Assembly (NCBI GenBank): GCA_035293945.1
Contig: DATGLV010000026.1
Span: 1 to 5,327 of the forward strand
Direction: 5' to 3'
Length of the DNA: 5,327 nt
Source: VAZQ01 sp035293945
GTDB lineage: Bacteria > Pseudomonadota > Alphaproteobacteria > Rhizobiales > Xanthobacteraceae
A program made the translations under genes and the position numbers. Positions 1 to 4,451 of the stretch are shown here, piece by piece. The notes under the pieces are model-generated. The model worked only from the letters and a program-made list of their open reading frames with translations, did no database searches and was not told the origin of the DNA. Numbering within the stretch: the first letter of the stretch is position 1; each line of letters opens with the position of its first letter.

Positions 1-141
1 GACGAGGCGTTTGCCGGTCCCGGCCACTGCTTTGCCGCGAAGTAAGCCGCTGCCGGCCCCACCTCTTCCTCGGTGAGGTTTACCGCGATCTTCTTCATGG
101 TGTCGTTGGCGCGATCTCCGTGTTGGAAGTCATGAAGTTGC
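1..141. repeat. Terminal direct repeat, left copy (circular-contig overlap)
   Basis: These bases are identical to 5187-5327, the last 141 bases of the window. I compared the two copies base by base and saw no mismatch. A repeat that sits exactly at both ends, with the size of a common short-read assembly k-mer, is the usual mark of a contig that closes into a circle. The unit length would be 5186 bp. A tandemly repeated chromosomal unit would give the same picture. Confidence 0.95.
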
Positions 142-347
142 TTCGAGATATAATTTTCCTGCAGACCCCAGATGATTGGAACACCCTCCAGTTTCGGCAA
201 GCCGTTCACACCGTGGCATACGTCACAAACCACCAACTTGCCGCCGAGGACGGTCTGGGCTTCGGCGGCATTCACCGGAGCGGCCGGAAAGGTCAGGGCG
301 GCGAGAACGCCGAGCATGCCGAGAACCGTCGAAACGCAATTGTTCAT
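1..347 (-). CDS. Di-haem cytochrome c, 5' part (continues at 4958-5327 across the circle join)
   Basis: Encodes residues 1-115 of a 191-residue exported c-type cytochrome; the rest lies at 4958-5327. Residues 1 to about 28 form a hydrophobic signal peptide ending in VNA-AEA, so the protein should be periplasmic. The first haem site is CDVCH at residues 41-45, followed by the family-like stretches GVNGLPK and PIIWGLQENY. Two haem sites and a length near 190 resemble cytochrome c4-like proteins that take electrons from molybdenum-hydroxylase aldehyde dehydrogenases. The [2Fe-2S] remnant 75 bases upstream on the same strand fits that context. The ATG at 347 has only a weak ribosome site and an n-region without Lys or Arg. 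A TTG at 401-399, preceded by GAGG, would add 18 residues including several Arg/Lys and is a real alternative start. The gene itself looks intact, although its dehydrogenase partner is not. Confidence 0.88.
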   Translation of the reverse strand, partial: MNNCVSTVLGMLGVLAALTFPAAPVNAAEAQTVLGGKLVVCDVCHGVNGLPKLEGVPIIWGLQENYISKQLHDFQHGDRANDTMKKIAVNLTEEEVGPAAAYFAAKQWPGPANAS

Positions 348-422
348 CGTGATACCCCGTCCCTTACGAGCAACCGTGCCGCACTCGGGCGAAGCATGCA
401 AGACAGCCTCGATTCATCCTCG

Positions 423-569
423 TCAACTTCGCCCCATCGCCTGCGCCGCCTTGAGAATCGCGCGAACGATGCGGTTATGCGTTCCGCAGCGGCAGAGATT
501 GCCGATAAGCCCGAGCCGGACGTCGGCCTCGCTCGGGTGCGGGTTGCGGTCGAGCACCCGCAGCGATAA
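423..569 (-). pseudogene. 3' remnant of a [2Fe-2S] subunit of a molybdenum hydroxylase (IorA/aldehyde dehydrogenase type)
   Basis: In the minus frame ending with TGA at 423-425 the last 45 or so residues read VLDRNPHPSEADVRLGL, then IGNLCRCGTHNRIV, and end RAILKAAQAMGRS. The C-R-C motif (codons 494-486) within GNLCRCGT is the signature of the second [2Fe-2S] cluster of small subunits such as isoquinoline 1-oxidoreductase alpha or aldehyde dehydrogenase iron-sulfur subunits, which are normally about 150 residues long. Everything N-terminal is missing: no plant-type ferredoxin CxxxxCGxC motif and no start with a ribosome site. Upstream of about 570 the frame no longer matches the family. The open frame nominally continues, but I consider only this end to be family sequence. 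A stretch in another frame at about 570-590 reads FFIIAA and could be either a frameshifted continuation or part of the neighbouring autotransporter debris. Confidence 0.75.
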
Positions 570-589
570 TGAAGAACGTCGGTTTCGGG

Positions 590-862
590 TTACCTGAGAC
601 CGGGGGACGGGTCCAGTCGGGACGCGCGTGCGCGCGCCACCCAGGCCAACCGGGCAAACAGCGTCAGCGGCATTCCGTCGAGTTCTGTGAATGAGCGAAT
701 GGCGAACCGAGTTCGCTGCGCGTCGCGTTCGCTGTCCTTGATGAATCGGCGAGCGCGAAGCCGCCGCCGCTCAGGTCGGTCGCGCTGTAGGACGGCGTGT
801 GGAGATGGCACCAGTCAGTCGCGTCGCTTGGCTGCATACCCCAGTAGCGACGGCCAATTCAT
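590..862 (-). pseudogene. Degenerate autotransporter beta-domain remnant
   Basis: Three minus-strand frames together resemble the C-terminal outer-membrane beta domain of alphaproteobacterial autotransporters. At 860-837 one frame reads ELAVATGV, resembling the family's AVA..GVTPYAA segment, and at about 838 YAA appears in another frame. At 801 to about 706 a frame reads HTPSYSATDLSGGGFAL and then ATRSELG. At 685-638 a third frame reads ELDGMPLTLFARLAW, matching the GMPL-L-RGRLAWAHDW segment as I remember it. Because successive family segments sit in different frames, the gene has several indels and cannot make the domain. N-terminal passenger and final strand sequences are absent. The longest single open frame (590-811, 73 codons) covers only part of it. 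This call rests on remembered family sequence and should be confirmed by a frameshift-aware alignment. Confidence 0.6.
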
Positions 863-897
863 GTCTCTCTGTCTCTCGAACAGCGCCGTGCTTCGAG

Positions 898-916
898 TGA
901 TGAATTTGACTCATCA
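898..916. promoter_or_regulatory. Inverted repeat TGATGA-N7-TCATCA upstream of the MFS gene
   Basis: A perfect six-base inverted repeat with a seven-base spacer lies about 145 bases before the MFS start. Its size suits a dimeric repressor or activator site, and a TTGACT hexamer (906-911) overlaps its right half and could be a -35 element, but I see no good -10 at the right spacing. No TetR, MarR or GntR gene is in the window; the only regulator is LysR-type. Chance occurrence is possible. Confidence 0.25.
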
Positions 917-966
917 GTCCTTGCGCATTTTTGCGACTAATCGTTTCCCGGCTCGGACCCTATTCT

Positions 967-996
967 ACGGCCGCCGCCGATGGTGCAGGCGGCCGT
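967..996. other. Strong hairpin in the MFS leader (9-bp stem, 12-base loop)
   Basis: ACGGCCGCC at 967-975 is perfectly complementary to GGCGGCCGT at 988-996, with a 12-base loop. The stem is almost all G-C. No run of T follows, so a standard intrinsic terminator is not supported. It lies 65 bases upstream of the MFS start and could end transcription leftward, influence the MFS leader, or be a GC-rich coincidence. Confidence 0.35.
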
Positions 997-1060
997 TGTC
1001 CCCTGAACGCGACATGGAGGCCGCATCGGCACAAAAGGCCGGCCGCGGCTGTTGATTGAT

Positions 1061-2404
1061 ATGAGCAACGCTGGCCCGCGTCCTACCGACGACATTTCCG
1101 GAACGAAGCCGCTCGTCTCGGTCTTGATGCCAATTATGGCCGCAGTGTTTATCGCCTTCCTTGTGATTGGGATGGCCCTGCCTGTGCTGCCGCTTCATGT
1201 TCAACAAGGGCTTGGTCTCGGCACCTTCCTTGTCGGTCTGGTGGCCGGCAGCCAGTTCGCCGCGGCCATTCTTTCGCGAATATGGGCCGGACGCCATGCC
1301 GACGAGCGCGGCCCGAAGCGTGCCGTGATCACCGGACTTATGATTGCCGGAGGAGCCGGCCTAGTCTATCTGCTTTCGCTCACCGTCGAGGCCCGACCGC
1401 CGCTTTCCGTGGCTATTCTGCTAGCCGGCCGCGCCCTGCTCGGCATTGGCGAAAGCTTTATCATTACGGGCGGCCAGAGCTGGGCGCTGTCGATTCTCAC
1501 GGTCCGCAACACCAGCAAGGCAATTGCCTGGATCGGCAGCGCGATGTTCGCGGCCTTCGCCGCGGGCGCACCGGTTGGGACTTTGCTATATACGCACTAC
1601 GGCTTTGCCGCCGTTGCGGCCGCCACAGTCGTCCTGCCGCTCGCGACCGTTCTCTTCATCCTTCCGCTCGAGGCCGTTCGGCCCATCCGCCGCGCGCAGG
1701 CCGGATTCATGAAAGTGATGTGCTCGGTATGGATCCCGGGCGCCGGCGCCGCTTTGAGCAGCGTCGGGTTCGGGGCCATCATCGCCTTCAGCTCCCTGCT
1801 GTTCGTCGCGCGCGGGTGGGCCCCGTGGCCCGCCTTCAGTGTCTTCGCGCTGGTCTTCATTTTCGCGCGCCTTCTGCTCGGCCACCTCGCGGACCGCTTC
1901 ACAGCCGCCAAGGTCGCCTTCTTCTGCGTCCTCGTCGAGGCGACAGGTCTCGCGCTGATCTGGCTCGCATCCAATTTTTCGATCGGTCTCCTCGGCACCG
2001 GGCTGACCGGCCTTGGCTATTCGCTCGTCTATCCGGGCCTCGGCGTCGAAGCTGTCCGCCAGGTCCCGGCCCAGAGCCGGGGCCTTGCGATGGGCGCCTA
2101 CACCGCGTTCCTCGACATAGCGCTTGGGTTCGGGACGCCCGCGCTCGGCTTGCTCGCCGCCCGCGCGGGACTCGCAAGCGTATTTGTCGCCGGAATAATC
2201 GGGGCCTTTGGGGCCGCCGGCATCGCCGCCGGCCTTTGGCACAAAACACCCCCATCGCGCGATGAATCGCCGCTCGCTTGCGCCGAAACTGATCCAAAGG
2301 GAGACCGCGTTGCCCCATGTCATCGTGAAAATGTGGCCTGGCAAGTCCAAACTCGCCGAAGAAATGGCCAAAGGCATGATGTCCACGCTGCATTACGGCC
2401 CTAA
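1061..2404 (+). CDS. MFS transporter, YhhS-like, with an aberrant C-terminal extension
   Basis: A 447-residue, very hydrophobic protein with about 12 predicted membrane segments, the first at about residues 18-42. Motif A of the major facilitator superfamily is seen as GRHADERGPKR (77-87) between segments 2 and 3, and its second-half echo as GHLADRF (274-280). LLGIGESF (126-133) and GLGYSLVYPGLGVEAV (317-332) are close to my memory of E. coli YhhS, a roughly 400-residue inner-membrane proton-driven exporter family. The normal protein should end near residue 395. Here the frame runs on for about 50 polar residues, rich in Arg, Asp, Glu and His, that resemble nothing in the family and that overlap the tautomerase gene by 95 bases. 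A one-base shift around the C5 run near 2246-2251 would give a stop at 2263-2265, so a frameshift near the end is likely. The ATG at 1061 is chosen; an in-frame TTG at 1052 is possible and neither has a strong ribosome site. Probable role: efflux of the small compound handled by the neighbouring enzymes. Confidence 0.85.
   Translation: MSNAGPRPTDDISGTKPLVSVLMPIMAAVFIAFLVIGMALPVLPLHVQQGLGLGTFLVGLVAGSQFAAAILSRIWAGRHADERGPKRAVITGLMIAGGAGLVYLLSLTVEARPPLSVAILLAGRALLGIGESFIITGGQSWALSILTVRNTSKAIAWIGSAMFAAFAAGAPVGTLLYTHYGFAAVAAATVVLPLATVLFILPLEAVRPIRRAQAGFMKVMCSVWIPGAGAALSSVGFGAIIAFSSLLFVARGWAPWPAFSVFALVFIFARLLLGHLADRFTAAKVAFFCVLVEATGLALIWLASNFSIGLLGTGLTGLGYSLVYPGLGVEAVRQVPAQSRGLAMGAYTAFLDIALGFGTPALGLLAARAGLASVFVAGIIGAFGAAGIAAGLWHKTPPSRDESPLACAETDPKGDRVAPCHRENVAWQVQTRRRNGQRHDVHAALRP
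2297..2303 (+). promoter_or_regulatory. Ribosome binding site fixing the TTG start of the tautomerase
   Basis: AAGGGAG lies six bases before the TTG at 2310-2312. It lies inside the end of the MFS reading frame. Its position, together with the Pro codon directly after the TTG, decides the start of the small gene, because no in-frame ATG gives an N-terminal Pro. Confidence 0.7.
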
Positions 2405-2492
2405 GTCCGTTTCGCCGGCCATCGAGGAAGTCACGACGCGCGACTGGAATGAGAGAGTCTACCAGCCCAAATCATCGCCAAGCGTGACTTAA
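2310..2492 (+). CDS. Tautomerase-superfamily protein (4-oxalocrotonate tautomerase/PptA-like), shortened and with frameshifted tail
   Basis: A 60-residue protein starting M-PHVIVKMWPGKS. Removal of fMet exposes Pro1, the catalytic base of the superfamily. LHYGPKSVSPAIEEV (27-41) is the usual beta-strand segment, and DWNERVYQP (45-53) matches the family's DWxEKVY region. Relatives run to about 70-77 residues. Two departures are visible. About five residues are missing between GKS and LAEE, where relatives have a stretch like EEQKxxL at the start of helix 1. After QP the present frame reads KSSPSVT and stops, while the expected tail continues in the other two frames: IIAKRD at 2471-2488 and LNKEPGYEA with TAG at 2488-2517. 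Two small deletions thus truncated the end. Family members isomerise unsaturated keto acids or related carbonyl compounds in the cytoplasm. The gene follows and overlaps the MFS frame and is probably cotranscribed. Function may be lost or altered; it could also be called a pseudogene. Confidence 0.75.
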   Translation: MPHVIVKMWPGKSKLAEEMAKGMMSTLHYGPKSVSPAIEEVTTRDWNERVYQPKSSPSVT

Positions 2493-2496
2493 CAAG

Positions 2497-2538
2497 GAGC
2501 CGGGCTACGAGGCCTAGGCCTCTCGCCGCCCGCGGCTC
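2497..2538. terminator. Hairpin between convergent tautomerase and LysR genes (possible bidirectional terminator)
   Basis: GAGCC-GGGC (2497-2505) pairs with GCCC-gc-GGCTC (2528-2538), nine base pairs with a two-base bulge. In its loop lies a perfect 14-base palindrome, GAGGCCTAGGCCTC (2509-2522), which can fold into a second five-pair stem with a CTAG loop. The structure overlaps the last bases of the LysR gene and follows the tautomerase stop, as expected of a shared terminator. There is no clear T tract on either side, so termination is inferred from position and symmetry only. Confidence 0.45.
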
Positions 2539-3436
2539 ACTTCTTCTGCCGATAGCGGAGCGCCTCGACCACAAATGCGAAGGCGGCCGAGGATTGGCGG
2601 CGGCTCGGATAGAAGAGATGGTAGCCCGAATAAGGCGGGCACCAGTCGGCCAACACCCGTTTCAGCTGCCCCTTCGCAAGATGAGGTGCCCCCAGGCCTT
2701 CGGGCACGTAAGCGAGCCCGCATCCGCCGAGTGCCGCGTTCAGGAGCTGGCCCGTGGCGTTGAAGGTCATTTGCCCATCGACTTTGACCCGCAGCTCGCG
2801 GCTGCCCTTCTCGAATTCCCAGGCATAGACGTTGCCATGGGTCGGCAGCCGCAGATTGAGGCAGTTATGAGCGATCAGGTCTTGCGGCTTTTTCGGCTCC
2901 GGCCGGTTCTTGAAGTAGGACGGCGCGCCCACGACGGCCATGCGCATATCAGGACCAATACGCACCGCGATCATGTCTTTGGCGACCTGCTCACCGCTCC
3001 GCACACCCGCGTCGAAATGTTGCGCCACGATATCGGTGAGCCCGTAATCGACGATCATCTCGACATGGATGTCGGGATAGCCGCGCAAGAGCGGTCCAAG
3101 CCTCGGCAAGAGGATCGTGTCGATCGCGAATTCCGTGGCGGTGATGCGGATGGTGCCTGCCGGCTTGACGCGCAGCTCGCGCACGGCCGCGAGCTCCGCT
3201 TCGATCTCGTCGAAGCGCTGCCCTATGTTATGAACCAGACGTTCCCCGGCTTCCGTCGTCGAAACGCTGCGCGTCGTGCGGGTGAGGAGGCGAACCCCGA
3301 GCCGCTCTTCGAGTTCTCTGACCGTGTGGCTGAGCGCCGACTGCGAGACCCCCAGCTTCGCCGCGGCGCGCGTGAAGCTCTGCTCCCGTGCGACGGCTAC
3401 AAACGCGACTAGCTGATCGAGACTCGTGCGCTGCAT
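2537..3436 (-). CDS. LysR-type transcriptional regulator (CrgA/DmlR-like subgroup)
   Basis: A complete 299-residue LysR-family regulator of normal length. Residues 1-60 form the winged helix-turn-helix: SFTRAAAKLGVSQSALSHTV (20-39) is the recognition region, followed by LEERLGVRLLTRTTRSVS. A linker helix spans about 60-88, and the effector-binding domain of periplasmic-binding-protein fold runs from about 90 (GTIRITATEFA) to 295. These proteins act as cytoplasmic tetramers that respond to a small effector, often the substrate of the divergently transcribed genes. The start ATG at 3436 overlaps no other gene, and a good promoter lies just upstream on the same strand. The divergent cupin operon at 3652 is its probable target, and it may repress its own gene because its candidate operator covers both promoters. 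The effector cannot be told from sequence. Confidence 0.93.
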   Translation of the reverse strand: MQRTSLDQLVAFVAVAREQSFTRAAAKLGVSQSALSHTVRELEERLGVRLLTRTTRSVSTTEAGERLVHNIGQRFDEIEAELAAVRELRVKPAGTIRITATEFAIDTILLPRLGPLLRGYPDIHVEMIVDYGLTDIVAQHFDAGVRSGEQVAKDMIAVRIGPDMRMAVVGAPSYFKNRPEPKKPQDLIAHNCLNLRLPTHGNVYAWEFEKGSRELRVKVDGQMTFNATGQLLNAALGGCGLAYVPEGLGAPHLAKGQLKRVLADWCPPYSGYHLFYPSRRQSSAAFAFVVEALRYRQKK

Positions 3437-3470
3437 TTATTGATTTTTCTCATAAGTGCATGCCGATTAT
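3437..3470. promoter_or_regulatory. LysR-type operator candidate: TTAT-N11-ATAA-N11-TTAT
   Basis: TTAT (3437-3440), ATAA (3452-3455) and TTAT (3467-3470) occur at an exact 15-base period, with 11 bases between neighbours. TTAT-N11-ATAA is the T-N11-A dyad typical of LysR-family sites, and the second pair repeats the geometry in the opposite order. The array starts one base from the LysR start codon and runs into the shared -10 region of the two divergent promoters. The position and form support binding by the adjacent regulator; there is no direct evidence. Confidence 0.55.
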
Positions 3471-3473
3471 AAC
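3445..3473 (+). promoter_or_regulatory. Candidate promoter of the cupin-CMD-ABM operon
   Basis: TATAAC (3468-3473) is a fair -10, and TTTTCT (3445-3450) is a weak -35 at 17-base spacing. A weak -35 inside a LysR-type operator is what an activator-dependent promoter looks like. It would leave a leader of about 170 bases before the cupin start, in which I see no gene. Overlaps the LysR promoter on the other strand. Confidence 0.4.
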
Positions 3474-3493
3474 GGCTAGTCCTGCGGCGGCAA
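3466..3493 (-). promoter_or_regulatory. Sigma-70-type promoter of the LysR gene
   Basis: On the minus strand, TTGCCG (3493-3488) and TATAAT (3471-3466) are separated by 16 bases, a close match to the housekeeping consensus. The predicted transcript starts near 3459, leaving a leader of about 22 bases before the ATG. The -10 overlaps the third TTAT half-site of the operator candidate, which suits autoregulation. Confidence 0.6.
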
Positions 3494-3651
3494 CGGCCTA
3501 GGTTAGAGGGGGCAGCAATCGCCCCAGCCGAGCGCCAGCAAGCTCATGACCACGGTGCAGAAGTTGCTCGCCCCTGACAGAGCAGCGCCGCCGTTTGGCC
3601 GAGCCGTCGCCGGTCGGTTGAAGGGGGCACATCGATACGAGGAGGCCAGAG

Positions 3652-4047
3652 ATGGAGATCAAGCGCAGCGGTTCAGAACCATCCCGTAAGGGACCTGCGG
3701 AATGGTTCACGCGAGCAGTTCGGATTGATCCTTCATTCCAGCCGCCCCATCCTGCACGCGTCAGCGGAGCGCTCGTCACCTTCGATCCTGGTGCGCGCAC
3801 CGCGTCGCACTCGCATGCCCTCGGGCAGACCCTTTTCATCGTCTCCGGGCTCGGACGCGTGCAGCACGACGGCGGTCCCATCGAAGAAGTGCGGCCCGGC
3901 GACGTCGTCTGGTTTCCGCCCAGCGCAAAACTTTGGCACGGGGCGAGCCCCGCATCGGCGGTTCAGGAGGCGCTCGACGGCAACAATGTCTACTGGCTCG
4001 AACAGGTCTGCGATGACCAATATGACGGCCGCCCCGAGCAAGCCTGA
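3652..4047 (+). CDS. Single-domain cupin of the (R)-mandelonitrile-lyase-like family, altered active site
   Basis: A 131-residue beta-barrel protein with a strong ribosome site (GAGGAGG, 3639-3645, six bases from ATG). From memory it aligns along its whole length with the small manganese cupins such as the Granulicella hydroxynitrile lyase: MEIKR at the start, WF at 18-19, VRIDP at 23-27, PGART at 46-50, HSHALGQT at 53-60, PGDVVWFPP at 82-90 and QEALDG at 105-110. The metal ligands of that enzyme are His53, His55, Gln59 and His94. The first three are present, but residue 94 is Leu (KLWHGA). The neighbouring His96 might substitute. In addition, five residues are missing just after residue 103, where relatives have a stretch like MTHLA that carries the catalytic His106. 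The protein is therefore probably weakly metal-binding or repurposed. First gene of a three-gene operon downstream of the LysR-controlled promoter; cytoplasmic. Relatives of this cupin are often next to CMD-like proteins, as here. Confidence 0.88.
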   Translation: MEIKRSGSEPSRKGPAEWFTRAVRIDPSFQPPHPARVSGALVTFDPGARTASHSHALGQTLFIVSGLGRVQHDGGPIEEVRPGDVVWFPPSAKLWHGASPASAVQEALDGNNVYWLEQVCDDQYDGRPEQA

Positions 4048-4087
4048 CCCTCAGCCCATCAACCGTCCCGAAAGGAGCCATCAAAAC

Positions 4088-4414
4088 ATGAAACAAGAGC
4101 CAACGAACGCCAGAAAATCATTCGGCGACATCGCACCGCATCTGGCCGAGATCACCGACAAAGTGCTGTTTGGCGACGTCTGGGAACAAGCTGCTCTCTC
4201 GCCACGCGACCGCAGCCTCGTTACGATCACGAGCTTAATCTCCTTATATCGCGTGAATGAGCTCCCGTTCCACCTGAAGAAAGCGCTGGAGAACGGTGTC
4301 ACCCGTGACCAGATCATCGGCACCATTACGCATCTTGCCTTCTATGCGGGCTGGCCGCCAACTATGACCGCGCTCCAGATCGCGCGCAAAGTGTTCGAAG
4401 AGACCGGAAAATGA
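4088..4414 (+). CDS. Carboxymuconolactone decarboxylase (CMD)/AhpD-fold protein
   Basis: A 108-residue all-helical CMD-domain protein, normal length for the small members. ALSPRDRSLVTITSLISL (36-53), LPFHLKKALENGVTRDQI (59-76) and THLAFYAGWP (81-90) are the family's core motifs. The start is set by AAAGGAG (4071-4077), ten bases before the ATG; a much longer open frame upstream in the same phase is only a shadow of the cupin. True 4-carboxymuconolactone decarboxylase works in the protocatechuate branch of the beta-ketoadipate pathway, but small paralogues paired with cupins are mostly uncharacterised. There is no CxxC peroxidase motif of AhpD; the protein has no cysteine at all, so peroxidase activity is unlikely. 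Forty bases separate it from the cupin and 37 from the next gene, so one transcript is likely. Exact reaction unknown. Confidence 0.88.
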   Translation: MKQEPTNARKSFGDIAPHLAEITDKVLFGDVWEQAALSPRDRSLVTITSLISLYRVNELPFHLKKALENGVTRDQIIGTITHLAFYAGWPPTMTALQIARKVFEETGK

Positions 4415-4437
4415 CGCCCGCGCGGCGCAACCATGAA

Positions 4438-4445
4438 TGAGGAGG
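4438..4445 (+). promoter_or_regulatory. Ribosome binding site fixing the GTG start of the ABM gene
   Basis: TGAGGAGG lies six bases before GTG 4452-4454. An in-frame ATG at 4437 would put this site inside the gene and itself has no ribosome site, so the GTG is the better start. Confidence 0.7.
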
Positions 4446-4451
4446 CCGATT

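Larger units (their letters stand above)
863..1060. other. Gene-free stretch before the MFS gene
   Basis: I see no convincing coding sequence on either strand here. It should hold the promoter and leader of the MFS gene. It contains the two inverted repeats annotated separately and an isolated TATTCT (961-966) without a well-spaced -35. I see no iterons, DnaA boxes or AT-rich unwinding region that would mark a replication origin. Confidence 0.5.

Noticed and set aside
120..569. A 149-codon plus-strand frame at the left end
   Set aside because: It lies opposite the cytochrome gene and the iron-sulfur remnant and has no recognisable features.
475..657. A minus-strand frame reading FFIIAAG near 570-590 taken as an intact part of the iron-sulfur subunit
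   Set aside because: The segment is in a different frame from the C-R-C end, lacks the preceding ferredoxin-type cysteines, and resembles autotransporter sequence about equally well.
687..1055. A 122-codon plus-strand frame before the MFS gene
   Set aside because: Arg/Ser-rich with no domain or ribosome site; the minus strand of its first half carries the autotransporter remnant.
1282..2265. A 327-codon plus-strand frame inside the MFS gene
   Set aside because: Its sequence is Arg/Pro/His-rich with no domain, typical of an off-frame in GC-rich DNA. Only its stop at 2263-2265 is useful, as the possible ancestral MFS stop.
1586..2386. A 266-codon open frame on the minus strand opposite the MFS gene
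   Set aside because: It is polar, Glu/Arg/Asp-rich and has no recognisable domain. It mirrors the codon bias of the GC-rich MFS gene, which has clear membrane segments and motif A.
2594..3412. A 272-codon plus-strand frame opposite the LysR gene
   Set aside because: It is the complement of a complete, well-conserved LysR regulator and shows no domain of its own.
3546..3689. A 47-codon frame in the cupin leader, starting MTTVQKLLAPDRA
   Set aside because: No ribosome site, it runs out of phase into the cupin gene, and I recognise no family. A leader peptide cannot be excluded but is unsupported.
3725..4087. Upstream extension of the CMD frame to an ATG at 3725
   Set aside because: This part is an off-frame of the cupin gene. 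The CMD domain and a clear ribosome site place the start at 4088.
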